Positions 46,706 to 56,091 of a DNA stretch of 64,000 bases are shown piece by piece (positions within the stretch are counted from its first letter, which is position 1; every line of letters begins with the position of its first letter). Source of the DNA: Balneolaceae bacterium (GTDB lineage Bacteria; Bacteroidota; Rhodothermia; Balneolales; Balneolaceae); NCBI GenBank assembly GCA_018401935.1, contig JAGYJQ010000009.1, positions 39,857 through 103,856 of the forward strand, read 5' to 3'. The translations under genes and the position numbers were made by a program. The notes beneath the pieces were generated by a model. That model was given only the letters and a program-made list of their open reading frames with translations. It had not been told where the DNA came from and did no database searches.

Positions 46706-48280
46706 ATGAATAACTACAAGAGAGCTATACCTATATATATAGGTGTAGTATTAGCAATACTATTCACCGCATGTGAATCTAACAGCACATCACTCACGTC
46801 TAGCTTAAGCCAAGATGCTGAGGTGAATGATCCAACAAGTTCCCCAACACTTACCCTTAAGCAACGAGATTTCCGGGCTGATGGGGCTATGGGCGCCTAT
46901 CAGCACCAGCTTATTCAAGTCATGGGAGTAGAACTACAGGAAAAAATACGAGAGGCTAGGAGAGCCCGACTTTCAGATGATGCCATTGATGTCGAGACAA
47001 TGGAGGAATTCTATCCTTTGCATCAACTGGAGGGGAAAGCAAAAGGATCATCGCAGCTACCTGGTCGAATTCAAGTTGAAAACCAAGGTGGAGAGCCCGA
47101 TGAATTCATCATGGCTATAACGTCATTTTTTTCAATCAACTCGAATGCTGAAAATAACCTAGGTATAGAAGCCATGCACAAAGCTCAATCTTCGTCTCCT
47201 TTGTACACTTTTCTAAGTCCAGATCGCTTCTACTTGCAGGATGGATCAGGGAATACGGAACATTGGCCAGTTGAAGTGGAAGCAGTGTCCTTGGAGAATG
47301 TAGACGACCGAATACGCCTACACTTTAGTGAAGAGGGACTCATATGGGATAAACTTGATCAAAAGGCTCAGTCTATCGCTCAGGAAAACCGTTTGTTGGT
47401 GTTAGATGCGGTGGTTGTAGAGTCAACAAAATGCGATCAAACCCTAGATGTTAAAGCATTTCAAGATTGTCAGCTCAATGAAGACAATGCTGCTGCAGAT
47501 GCCGCGGCAGAAGAGCTAGGAGCAGAAGGCGGTATAGCAGCTAAAAGTGGAATGATCCGCAATTTAGGAAGGGGAGCGGATCCAGGAAGGTTTCAACCAA
47601 ACTCTGTTTATTTGACACTTAAAGGAATGCGCTTACCGTATTCAGGTGACGGAGATGGTGCTGGGGAAGTCCAAATGTTCATGGATTTGGAGTCCAGTGG
47701 GAGCTTTCCTTTGCAATACAGATATCGCTTCGATCGGGTATTTAATTTTACGCCTGTAGCTGGCTTTTCAGTGAACACTCTTATAGAGGGTGCTGATCGG
47801 TATTATCCATTCTTTCGATATTATAGCGTACCAGATGTAAATTTTGCGGATCATTATTATTCCTTCAATAACACCGTCCGTTACCAACTTCCAACCCCTA
47901 ATAGCAGTCATTTTTATCATGATTATGTAGACTATTTCCCATTAATCAATATGAGCCAAATGAGGGGAACTTGGCGGTTAATACTCATAGAAGATGATAA
48001 ACATTACCGATGGCATTCTCTACGAAGATATGGCAATAAAATTTATACCAAACTCGTTAATTCATTGAATTTAGAGACTGATAGGGTTGAACAATATTTG
48101 GCTCATTTTAATGTACTGAGTCATCGATATGGCAGCAGTGATGATATTATACCTCGAAGCGGGGTGCACAACATTTCAATGGCTGCTGTTAATAGTTTTA
48201 ACAACAATGTAAAATATTCCAGAAATCATGTCACAACGAGTAAGTATATGCTATATACCTTCTCTTCATTGGTAGAGTAG
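46706..48280 (+). CDS. Large lipoprotein, function unknown
   Basis: Start at ATG 46706 is supported by a strong ribosome-binding site AGAGAGG (46692-46698) and by the lipobox (YIGVVLAILFTACESN); a longer frame to 46634 has no such support. The mature 500 residues are acidic with Asp/Glu/Asn-rich segments, an alanine-rich stretch (DNAAADAAAEELGAEGG) and a C-terminal part rich in aromatic residues (YPFFRYYSVPDVNFADHYYSF). I do not recognise a family. It is followed by an inverted repeat (48321-48364) and a second lipoprotein gene. Confidence 0.6.
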   Translation: MNNYKRAIPIYIGVVLAILFTACESNSTSLTSSLSQDAEVNDPTSSPTLTLKQRDFRADGAMGAYQHQLIQVMGVELQEKIREARRARLSDDAIDVETMEEFYPLHQLEGKAKGSSQLPGRIQVENQGGEPDEFIMAITSFFSINSNAENNLGIEAMHKAQSSSPLYTFLSPDRFYLQDGSGNTEHWPVEVEAVSLENVDDRIRLHFSEEGLIWDKLDQKAQSIAQENRLLVLDAVVVESTKCDQTLDVKAFQDCQLNEDNAAADAAAEELGAEGGIAAKSGMIRNLGRGADPGRFQPNSVYLTLKGMRLPYSGDGDGAGEVQMFMDLESSGSFPLQYRYRFDRVFNFTPVAGFSVNTLIEGADRYYPFFRYYSVPDVNFADHYYSFNNTVRYQLPTPNSSHFYHDYVDYFPLINMSQMRGTWRLILIEDDKHYRWHSLRRYGNKIYTKLVNSLNLETDRVEQYLAHFNVLSHRYGSSDDIIPRSGVHNISMAAVNSFNNNVKYSRNHVTTSKYMLYTFSSLVE

Positions 48281-48320
48281 TCAACTCGTAATGTCACATG
48301 ATTGGGTGATGTAGCGTTAT

Positions 48321-48364
48321 AGCATCTAAAATCTTGGGTTGGAAGCCCAAGGTTTTAGGGTGCT
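48321..48364 (+). terminator. Inverted repeat after the 46706 gene, possible terminator
   Basis: AGCATCTAAAATCTTGGG (48321-48338) can pair with CCCAAGGTTTTAGGGTGCT (48346-48364) with one bulge and wobble pairs. The following sequence (CTATTACAAATAATT) has no long T tract, so it may act as a processing or attenuation hairpin instead of a classical terminator. Confidence 0.5.
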
Positions 48365-48408
48365 CTATTACAAATAATTAATTCATAATAAGTTAACAAG
48401 GTGGGTTT

Positions 48409-49686
48409 ATGATAGGGTTTAATCTACACAATGGTTTAAAGGCCTTAATTGGCTGTATCACAAGAACAATTACCGCAACCGCAAATACTGTTGGTTTTAT
48501 CGGCTTTGGTAGCATTAAAAGACCCAATGGTCGTTACAATAGTGCATGTTTAATGTTAATCCTTAGCGTTCTTATTCTCAGCGGATGTTATCAAGCAACT
48601 AGTGTTCAAAATGAGGGGTTTGAACCTCTTCCGCCAAATACCCCTTTCATAATGGGGCATTTAGAGGCAGCTACGGATACCATGGTAAATAATCCTGAGA
48701 TACTAGTAGGTACGGTTAATTCTATACCCATAGTTGAGGACGTTATGCCATTACCTGATTTATATCCGCTACATAAACCCACTTTGATTGAAACAATAGA
48801 AATGTTTATTGAAGCTTTTTACCTCGACTATAGTCCAGATGGTGGGGCAAAAGTGGTGATAAAAGGACCTCTTAACACTTCTGATTACCGGGAAGTAATC
48901 TTTCAGCATACACAGAATGGAATATTTAAAGATGTCAATAATGAATTGCTAATCAAGGCCTCAGGAAGCTACGAAATGAGCGTGGAATTATCCGATGGAC
49001 GAATATTTGGTACCCAAACTACCATACCTGATCCAGTAGATGCCGAACTACCCAGCGAGTATGTCATATCCACGGAGATAGGACACTACCATAGTGGAGA
49101 GGTGTATGAAGTCGGAATAAATGAACTAGAATCACCGATCTATTACCCACCAAAAGGTTCTTTTTTAGGTGAAGAGCAAATTAATTCATCCTTTGATGAT
49201 TTGAGACTTCATGTACCTTCAACCGAAAGTTTAGACTATTACTATAGTGGGCACCATACTCGCGCGGGGTTTATCTTTGCATTCATGAAAGATATGCGTA
49301 AAGCTAGAACGTTACGCTTTCCCTATTTTGCAGATATAATAGACAGGGAACAAATTGTAAATGAAGGGGAGATTTATCATCGTCTTGCTTTTCACAATGA
49401 AGACGTTGGACCTCTGCATGATTTCGTCGGTCAGTTTTTGGTAGCCTTTGATACGTTGGCAGAAAACTACATGATCGACTCAATGGATCTGCTTAATCTG
49501 AATAATTACAGATTAATAGCGAGCCTTAGCAACATACAGTTCAAAGGTGTGAGTCGGGAGTCTGCACCTAAAGATACTTTGGTGGTGGGGCATTTTAGTG
49601 GGAGTTCAGCTTGGTATCATACGACTAAATTTACTGTAGAGCGAAGCTTCGATTTGGACTCTGTGTTACAAGACTTAGGCTTCTAG
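48409..49686 (+). CDS. Lipoprotein resembling DUF4249-type proteins
   Basis: ATG 48409 follows a clear ribosome site AAGGTGGG. The 425-residue protein has a signal region reaching LILSGC at residues 50-55, with an N-terminal arm longer than usual. The domain after it (YEMSVELSDGRIFGTQTTIPDP) follows the DUF4249 pattern (structural repeat, G-R-x-x-x-A/T-T-T-x-P). DUF4249 proteins are surface or periplasmic partners of TonB-type receptors in Bacteroidota; the match is suggestive only. It stands at the head of the next two small secreted/OM proteins. Confidence 0.55.
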   Translation: MIGFNLHNGLKALIGCITRTITATANTVGFIGFGSIKRPNGRYNSACLMLILSVLILSGCYQATSVQNEGFEPLPPNTPFIMGHLEAATDTMVNNPEILVGTVNSIPIVEDVMPLPDLYPLHKPTLIETIEMFIEAFYLDYSPDGGAKVVIKGPLNTSDYREVIFQHTQNGIFKDVNNELLIKASGSYEMSVELSDGRIFGTQTTIPDPVDAELPSEYVISTEIGHYHSGEVYEVGINELESPIYYPPKGSFLGEEQINSSFDDLRLHVPSTESLDYYYSGHHTRAGFIFAFMKDMRKARTLRFPYFADIIDREQIVNEGEIYHRLAFHNEDVGPLHDFVGQFLVAFDTLAENYMIDSMDLLNLNNYRLIASLSNIQFKGVSRESAPKDTLVVGHFSGSSAWYHTTKFTVERSFDLDSVLQDLGF

Positions 49687-49749
49687 CTTAATTAGCTAGG
49701 TTAACAATTCACAAACAAACCGTTACATAATAAAACAATAGGTTACCAT

Positions 49750-50382
49750 ATGAATACACTATATACGTGTGTGCTTTTTAGTTTTTTACTAAGTGTATTA
49801 AGCACGAATACCAACGTTTGGGCTCAATCTCATGAGTTTGAAGAAAAGGGCGAAAAGGAGCTATATCACCCCTATGCCCTATCTAATTTACAAGCTTCTT
49901 TTCTTTCTGAAATAAACATCACCCAACTTAAAGACGCGAATAATACTGAAATAAACTCTATTGAGCTTAGAACACTAGACTTGGAGTATTTGCGCTTGAA
50001 TCCATTTAAAGGGCAATTTTCCACCGGTTATTTAGCGGGAATAAAGGCTCAGTACGTACCCAACGGGGATTTTGAAAGTATAAATCTTTCAGGCGGCTCT
50101 CTAGCTGGGATTGTACGTTGGAATACAAAGGTGCAGACTATGGGATACGGATTTATTCAATTCCGATCAGGCTTAAACTATAACATCGAAAACAGAATAA
50201 ATCAACTTGAAAACAGTTATGAAGGTCAATGGGAGATAGGTACTCAGGCAGGTTGGTTACTACAGGGAAGCGAAGGTAGAGGCATTAGTATAGAGTTTGG
50301 CCCTAACTGGAATTTAAGCCGAACTGGTCATTCCTTAAGTTATGAACTAAGCATAGGTTTGGTGCTAGGGAGGAAAAAATGA
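49750..50382 (+). CDS. Exported protein, probable outer-membrane or periplasmic beta-rich protein
   Basis: A 210-residue protein with a signal peptide (LYTCVLFSFLLSVLSTNTNVWAQ). The rest contains short amphipathic strands (GIKAQYVPNGDFESINLSGGS, YGFIQFRSGLNYNIENR, GTQAGWLLQGSEGRGISIEFGP) ending YELSIGLVLGRKK. This looks like a small barrel or a beta-sandwich. No family recognised. Its stop overlaps the next start by 4 bases (ATGA), implying the two make a unit with the DUF4249-like lipoprotein. Confidence 0.55.
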   Translation: MNTLYTCVLFSFLLSVLSTNTNVWAQSHEFEEKGEKELYHPYALSNLQASFLSEINITQLKDANNTEINSIELRTLDLEYLRLNPFKGQFSTGYLAGIKAQYVPNGDFESINLSGGSLAGIVRWNTKVQTMGYGFIQFRSGLNYNIENRINQLENSYEGQWEIGTQAGWLLQGSEGRGISIEFGPNWNLSRTGHSLSYELSIGLVLGRKK

Positions 50383-51161
50383 ATAAGAGTATAATGATGA
50401 TAAAGTCCATTTTTTTATTAGCTGTTTTACTGATTGGGGTAAGTCCTATAGTCAGTGCTTCGTTTCATAATGAACGTATCGTAGCATCTAAATTAAAGAT
50501 AGTAAGTAGCTTAGATGGTGATTCTACCAGAGTATATGAATCGTTAACATTGAGTTCAACACCATGGCTCAAGAAGGGAGATTGGATAATAGAGGGGATG
50601 TATCGGTTTCAAAGCACTAACTACACCAAGGGATACGAACTCAGTGTATTTTCCTCTGGCAATAGTTTAAACGGGCATATCGGTATTTCGAAAATGGTAA
50701 CCAATCAGTTGGGTATAAGAGTCAATTATAAATCGGAGTCCTTTAATAATCAGGTTAAAGGAGACTATCAAGCATTATTATTTGAAAGCGAAACAGCTAA
50801 GACGCAAAGTCTCAATCTCGAAGGCTTTATTGGGACAACACTTCATTCATTAAGCTCGAGTAATAGGAAAGCACCTTTTTTATACAGTGGATTGGGAGTA
50901 GGTAGGCGTATTGAATCCTATTCACTGACAATAAATTCCGTGGAATCATTTAGAAATTTTCTGTATCAATACAATTTTTTTGTGGGGATAACGCAACCAG
51001 TTAATGACAAAATTGCCCTAAGCCTCCGCTTTAACCGGTATTTATACACCGATACATTTTTTGTTAAGGGTATTCCTAATTCAATAATAATGAGTGAGAC
51101 AGCTCTTAATGAATGGGAGCGGGATTACGAATTGCAGTTTTCAATTCAGTTTAAATTCTAA
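50379..51161 (+). CDS. Outer-membrane beta-barrel-like protein, function unknown
   Basis: A 260-residue protein with a signal peptide (MIKSIFLLAVLLIGVSPIVSA). Alternating-strand segments (LEGFIGTTLHSLSSSNR, FLYQYNFFVGITQPVNDKIALSLRFNRYLY) end at FSIQFKF, and a C-terminal phenylalanine is typical of BAM-inserted barrels. Composition and length fit an 8-10 stranded barrel. No specific function. It closes a four-gene block (46706-51161) that does not match known pathways. Confidence 0.6.
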   Translation: MNKSIMMIKSIFLLAVLLIGVSPIVSASFHNERIVASKLKIVSSLDGDSTRVYESLTLSSTPWLKKGDWIIEGMYRFQSTNYTKGYELSVFSSGNSLNGHIGISKMVTNQLGIRVNYKSESFNNQVKGDYQALLFESETAKTQSLNLEGFIGTTLHSLSSSNRKAPFLYSGLGVGRRIESYSLTINSVESFRNFLYQYNFFVGITQPVNDKIALSLRFNRYLYTDTFFVKGIPNSIIMSETALNEWERDYELQFSIQFKF

Positions 51162-51263
51162 TTAATGATTATTTAACAAGAACTGTAAAATATGTCCGAT
51201 TTTAGAGCAGAATAAGGTCTGATTTAGTATATTTAAATCTAAATTAACCCCAAAGATGCTCCT

Positions 51264-51935
51264 GTGAAATTCTGGAAATATCTAATTATTATTTGGATGA
51301 GTCTGGTTATTGTGGGTGGGTTCCTGATAAATATCCCATTTATACCCATCTTGGAGCAGACCGCCCGTAACCTATTTTTCCATGTGCCTATGTGGATGGC
51401 TATGTATGCCATGTTCCTCATAAGTCTGTATCATAGTATAAATTACTTAAGAAAAGCAGATTGGCTAGTCGATATTAAAGCAGAGGCAGCGGCTAAAACA
51501 GGGATTGTTTTTGGGGTTTGTGGACTTTTGACTGGTTCATTATGGGCTCGGTTTACCTGGGGAACCTGGTGGACTTTCGCCGAGCCCAAAATGAATTTGG
51601 CTGCACTGGCCTTGATGATTTATGTTGCATACTTCATGCTGAGATCTGCCTTTGACGAACCCAAAAAAAGAGCGCGAATATCTGCAGTTTATAATATATT
51701 TGCAGTAAGTACTATTCCATTTTTATTGTACGTAGTTCCACGTCAGTTGACTAGCCTGCATCCAGGAGCGGATGGGAATCCGGCCTTTTCTGAAATTACA
51801 GCTGCCGAACTAAGGTTTATCTTATACCCAGCCATGATAGGCTTCATCGCTTTATCGTATTGGGTATACGACATAACTTACCGAGCATATCGGGTCAGAT
51901 ACATTTCAGAACAAACACTTAGAAATCCAATATAA
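51264..51935 (+). CDS. ccmC: Haem exporter/cytochrome c maturation protein CcmC
   Basis: A 223-residue membrane protein starting at GTG. It has the haem-handling WGTWWTFAEPKMNLAALALM, a variant of the WGTxW motif shared by CcmC and CcsA/CcmF, and a histidine in FFHVPMWMAMYA. Six spans can be read. In System I, CcmC loads haem onto CcmE. Upstream ccmA/ccmB are not in the window, so the operon begins here with ccmC. It is followed by a ccmD-like gene after 3 bases. Confidence 0.88.
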   Translation: MKFWKYLIIIWMSLVIVGGFLINIPFIPILEQTARNLFFHVPMWMAMYAMFLISLYHSINYLRKADWLVDIKAEAAAKTGIVFGVCGLLTGSLWARFTWGTWWTFAEPKMNLAALALMIYVAYFMLRSAFDEPKKRARISAVYNIFAVSTIPFLLYVVPRQLTSLHPGADGNPAFSEITAAELRFILYPAMIGFIALSYWVYDITYRAYRVRYISEQTLRNPI

Positions 51936-51938
51936 GCT

Positions 51939-52223
51939 ATGTACTTAACTCAGCTGTTATTTTTAGTAACGAATATGTTTCAAGACGCTACAGACGTTGC
52001 CCCTATGGATACGTTAAGCGAGGCATATTCAGATAAATGGATAGCTGCAGCCAATCAAGGGGAGGGATTCTTTGCGAGCTTTATGAGTTCAAACAACCTC
52101 ATCTTTGTTGTATTAGGGGTAACCTTAATTATTTGGACGGTATTGATTGTGTATCTTACTCGCGTAGATAAAAAAATCTCCTTGCTCGAAAACCAATTAA
52201 ATCATTCATCAAATGAAACCTAA
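51939..52223 (+). CDS. ccmD: CcmD-like small membrane protein
   Basis: A 94-residue protein with a single span (NLIFVVLGVTLIIWTVLIVYL) followed by RVDKKISLLENQL, matching the length and C-terminal helix of CcmD in Bacteroidota ccm operons. It is longer than the 60-70 residues of Proteobacterial CcmD because of an extra N-terminal segment. CcmD helps CcmC and CcmE interact. Assignment is mainly by position; it overlaps ccmE by 11 bases. Confidence 0.7.
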   Translation: MYLTQLLFLVTNMFQDATDVAPMDTLSEAYSDKWIAAANQGEGFFASFMSSNNLIFVVLGVTLIIWTVLIVYLTRVDKKISLLENQLNHSSNET

Positions 52224-52626
52224 ATTAATTTTTGGAAGCATCGCAATTATTGCCTTCACCTCATTGCTCCTGTATAATTTTGGGGAGAGCATCAGCACCT
52301 ATACCGACTTTGATAAAGCGGCTAAACTAAAAACAGCTCATGTACCAGGAAGTTGGGAACCAACGATGGAATACGGGTTTTCAAGAGAAACGATGCAGTT
52401 TAGTTTCCACATGAAAGATGAGTCTGGAAAAGTTAAAAAAGTCATTTATAGTCGTCCAAAACCCAATAACTTTGAGCAAGCAGATCGTCTAGTGGTAATT
52501 GGTGAGCTAAGAAATGACGTTTTCTATGCGGACGAAATGCTTATGAAATGCCCTTCTAAATACAATGCGACTGATGTAGACAGTTATGGAACTCAACCCG
52601 TAGCCGCTGGGGTTCAAGGAAGCTAA
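52213..52626 (+). CDS. ccmE: Cytochrome c maturation chaperone CcmE, CXXXY type
   Basis: A 137-residue periplasmic haem chaperone with an N-terminal anchor (LIFGSIAIIAFTSLLLYNF). The haem-binding motif here reads CPSKY (C113, Y117): a CXXXY form instead of the HXXXY of Escherichia coli. CXXXY CcmE is known from archaea and Desulfovibrio (System I*), where cysteine binds haem covalently. The OB-fold strand VVIGELRNDVFYADEMLMK is conserved. Lies between ccmD and ccmF (2 bases before ccmF). Confidence 0.9.
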   Translation: MKPKLIFGSIAIIAFTSLLLYNFGESISTYTDFDKAAKLKTAHVPGSWEPTMEYGFSRETMQFSFHMKDESGKVKKVIYSRPKPNNFEQADRLVVIGELRNDVFYADEMLMKCPSKYNATDVDSYGTQPVAAGVQGS

Positions 52627-52628
52627 TT

Positions 52629-55166
52629 ATGGAAGGAATTATTGGAAAGTGGTTAATAAACGCATCGTTTATTAGCTCGATCATTAGTTTGGTTTTCTAT
52701 GGGATTGCCTCCCGTGAAGACAAAGAAAAGATGATTCGATGGGGTCATTTATTTTTTAGTTTGAAGGGCTTTTTTCTGTTACTTGCATCTGCCTTGCTAG
52801 TTAAGTTGATATTCGAACATCAGTTTCAGTACTACTATGTGTTCAATTACACCAGCTTGGACTTGGCCCCAAAATATTTGTGGTCAGCTTTTTATGGTGG
52901 GCAAGAAGGAAGTTTCATGTTATGGATACTTTTTTCTTGTATTAGTGGATTTATGTTGATTAAGTGGACTAGGGAGCCATACAGAGCACCGGTTATGTTT
53001 TTTCTGACCATGACCCAGGTTTTTTTGTTGTCAATGATTGTGGGTTGGCATGCAGATTACCTCAGTTTAGGTGCTTCTCCGTTCCGTACCATTGCCGAAG
53101 AAATGCCTAATGCACCATTTATTCAGGCGAATCCAAATTTTGTACCAGCAGATGGTTCTGGATTGAATGATCTATTGAAAAGTCCCTGGATGATGATCCA
53201 TCCACCCGTGCTATTTATTGGTTTTGCCATGATGACCATTCCCTACTGTTTTGCGATGGCCGCTTTATGGAAAAGAAAATATAATGAGTGGGTAGGGCCA
53301 GCATTGCCATGGACATTAGGAGCGAATTTATCCCTATTAACCGCAATATTTCTGGGTGGATATTGGGCCTACATCACACTTAGCTTTGGCGGATATTGGG
53401 CTTGGGATCCCGTTGAAAATGCCTCATTAGTACCGTGGTTATTCGGTACTGCAGGTATTCATACAATGATTATCCAGCGCAAAAGCTCTATTGCGCAAAA
53501 GTCATCACTGCTGTTCGCTATATTGGCCTATATTTCAATTGTGTATGAAACTTTTTTAACACGTTCTGGGATATTGGCAGATTCTTCGGTTCACAGTTTT
53601 GTGGATTTAGGTTTATACAATCAACTCTTGGTATTCATGTTGGTGGTAACCATTGTCGGTTTAGGTATGTTCTTCTATCGGTACAAAGAACTACCAAGCC
53701 CCAACAAAGAGCATGGTATATTGACTAGGGAATTCATGACGGTATCTGGGGCGATGGCGCTGTTCATTCTTGGCGCGGTGATCATTCTGGGTACTAGTTC
53801 TCCCATTATTGGACTGCTGTTTAATGAAAATCCTACCCCGCCTGAAATAAGTTTTTACAATGATTGGAGCATGCCCATTGCTATCATCATGGCATTGATG
53901 ACGGTTATTGGTCAAATGTTGTTTTGGCAAAAGCACGATGCAGAATCCCTTTCATCTGCATTGATCCAACCTCTTTTAGTCACTTCGTTCGCAACTATTA
54001 TCTCTATTATGGTATATGAGGTGCGAAATTTTTATTACATGATTTACTTGTTTGCAGGTTTCTTTGCAATCGTAGGAAATCTATGGGTGTTGTTCCGATT
54101 GGCAAAAAAGCAACCCAAACTCATTGGCGGAGTGACCACTCATGTGGGCTTCGGACTATTGTTAGTGGGTATTTTGTTTTCATCGGCCTATAATAGTCCA
54201 CTACTTGACGAACGGACTAGCAACTATAATGATCGTGTTCTTAGTGGTGAAGTAACTGATGAACAAGGATTCACCGTCTCACAGACGGTCGAAATGCTAG
54301 AACTTAAACTAAACGAGCCCAAAGTGCTTAATAATCGTTATGAAGTACTGTATAGTGGCTATACCATTGATAATCAAAATAGGCCTGGCCAACAAACCTA
54401 TGCGCTTAGTTTTACCGATTTAAAAAGTGGGCGAAGCTTTGGTATGAATCCAGAAGTGTATCCTATGCTAACTACTTCCACCCAAGATAATATTCAGTGG
54501 TCGGTTGATCCTGATGTGCGTACTGGGTGGCTAAGTGATATTTATTTGTACGTAGCTGGGAGTTCATACATTGAAAATGTCAATAACCGCAATGCCAAGG
54601 CAAATCAAATTCAACCAGTTGGTCTGAGTCAAGACTCTACTACGGCATCCTTAGGAGCCAGTCTAACGGGCCAAGGCAATTCTACTTCCGGTGATGAAGA
54701 AGCTCAAGTGATTAGTTTTACAAGAGGACAGAGCAAAGAGTTAGGACCGTTCTCTTTTCAATTTAATGATTTCATTATGGTTGATTCAACTAATGTGCCA
54801 ACCGGTAAAGGAGTAGGTGTCCGCGCACAACTCGATTTTGTTCACCTGCCTAGTAATACAAAGTATAGTTTGGAGCCTCTTTTTGCTGTTTATAATGAAG
54901 GTGGTGAAAGCTTTACGGCTTCGTTCCCAGTAGAAATTGAAGCCTATAACCTGTCCGTTCGGTTTACCAAATTAGACCCAGAGAGTGACAGTATCGAGCT
55001 CAGTATTACAGGACTCCCGGAAGGATTTGGCGACGAGTGGATACTTATTGTAGCAGAGAAAAAACCATTGATATCTGTTGTCTGGGCAGGCACCTTCTTA
55101 CTAATGATTGGATTTAGTATTTCTATTTTGCGACATTGGGATAGTGAACGAAAAATGGCAGTATAA
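52629..55166 (+). CDS. ccmF: Cytochrome c maturation protein CcmF (haem lyase)
   Basis: An 845-residue polytopic protein with the WWD-type haem motif YWAWDPVENASLVPWL and further histidine-bearing spans (for example MMIHPPVLFIGFAMM). It is longer than E. coli CcmF (about 650) because of a C-terminal periplasmic part of about 250 residues (ELKLNEPKVLNNRYEVLYSG onward), possibly replacing CcmH functions. It attaches haem to apocytochrome. It ends one base before the DUF5683-like gene. Confidence 0.92.
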   Translation: MEGIIGKWLINASFISSIISLVFYGIASREDKEKMIRWGHLFFSLKGFFLLLASALLVKLIFEHQFQYYYVFNYTSLDLAPKYLWSAFYGGQEGSFMLWILFSCISGFMLIKWTREPYRAPVMFFLTMTQVFLLSMIVGWHADYLSLGASPFRTIAEEMPNAPFIQANPNFVPADGSGLNDLLKSPWMMIHPPVLFIGFAMMTIPYCFAMAALWKRKYNEWVGPALPWTLGANLSLLTAIFLGGYWAYITLSFGGYWAWDPVENASLVPWLFGTAGIHTMIIQRKSSIAQKSSLLFAILAYISIVYETFLTRSGILADSSVHSFVDLGLYNQLLVFMLVVTIVGLGMFFYRYKELPSPNKEHGILTREFMTVSGAMALFILGAVIILGTSSPIIGLLFNENPTPPEISFYNDWSMPIAIIMALMTVIGQMLFWQKHDAESLSSALIQPLLVTSFATIISIMVYEVRNFYYMIYLFAGFFAIVGNLWVLFRLAKKQPKLIGGVTTHVGFGLLLVGILFSSAYNSPLLDERTSNYNDRVLSGEVTDEQGFTVSQTVEMLELKLNEPKVLNNRYEVLYSGYTIDNQNRPGQQTYALSFTDLKSGRSFGMNPEVYPMLTTSTQDNIQWSVDPDVRTGWLSDIYLYVAGSSYIENVNNRNAKANQIQPVGLSQDSTTASLGASLTGQGNSTSGDEEAQVISFTRGQSKELGPFSFQFNDFIMVDSTNVPTGKGVGVRAQLDFVHLPSNTKYSLEPLFAVYNEGGESFTASFPVEIEAYNLSVRFTKLDPESDSIELSITGLPEGFGDEWILIVAEKKPLISVVWAGTFLLMIGFSISILRHWDSERKMAV

Positions 55167-56090
55167 ATGAAATCTCTCTACAAGCAAGGTACCGGTAAAC
55201 TCGGAGCAGTAATTGCGCTCGTACTCTTGTTTGGTCTTTCGCCATTAGCATTTGCCCAGACTCAACATGTTGGGATGGATACGAGAAATAATCTCTCGTT
55301 GCGCTCAAATGAGGCATCAAAAAATCCCTGGAATAATGCGGAGCTTTTTTTGCGGGAAAATAATGACATCAACCAGCAGAAAAATCCAGCAGCAGCTCTA
55401 AGGCGTTCGTTCCTATTACCTGGGTGGGGTGAATATTATGCCAATCCTGAGCAATGGACTCGAGGACAGTGGCATATGGCGCTCGATGTTTCACTTATTC
55501 TTTCGTATGTGGGTATTCGATATCGGGGATCCTTCTTAGAAGATGAATTGGTAACCTTTGCGCAGAGTAACGCGGGTATAGATTTAGCGAGTCGAGATAG
55601 GGAGGTGTACCTGGCTGTGTCAAATCATGACAACCTGGCTTTATACAATGATTATCAGCTGAGAACACGCAATTGGAACAAACGTTTGGAGCAAATTCCA
55701 GAAAATGAATGGAATTGGGAATCTAGCTCGAGCCGAAGTCAATTTAACGATATGCGCGAACGGGTTGATAAGAACAACAATCAGCTTCCAGCTTTGGTAA
55801 CCTTAATGGTAGTTAATCGCGTCATTAGTGGTATTCATGCTTTTGGCTTGGTTAGAGATGCAAATAAATTGGGGTTTCAAACACATTTGGGATTAGAACC
55901 GATAGGATCAGGTGCTAGTTTTTCCAGTATTCTAGGTTCAAATGCTACAGGCATGGGCACTATTGGACTATCTAAGCAGGCTATGGCGGTGCATAGTAAC
56001 TGGCCATCCAATGTGGACAGGCTTTCCATGGATTATACAAAACAGCCGCAGGCGTTCTACTACACGGTGAATTTTAGGCTTAACTTTTAG
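55167..56090 (+). CDS. DUF5683-like exported membrane protein
   Basis: A 307-residue protein with a signal peptide (GAVIALVLLFGLSPLAFA). The segment AALRRSFLLPGWGEYYANPE followed by RGQWHMALDVSLILSYVG is the characteristic pattern of DUF5683 (basic residues, LPGWGQ-Y motif, membrane span). The C-terminal YYTVNFRLNF ends in F. Function unknown; its position suggests it belongs to the ccm operon transcript, read-through to truA being likely. Confidence 0.65.
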   Translation: MKSLYKQGTGKLGAVIALVLLFGLSPLAFAQTQHVGMDTRNNLSLRSNEASKNPWNNAELFLRENNDINQQKNPAAALRRSFLLPGWGEYYANPEQWTRGQWHMALDVSLILSYVGIRYRGSFLEDELVTFAQSNAGIDLASRDREVYLAVSNHDNLALYNDYQLRTRNWNKRLEQIPENEWNWESSSSRSQFNDMRERVDKNNNQLPALVTLMVVNRVISGIHAFGLVRDANKLGFQTHLGLEPIGSGASFSSILGSNATGMGTIGLSKQAMAVHSNWPSNVDRLSMDYTKQPQAFYYTVNFRLNF

Positions 56091-56091
56091 A

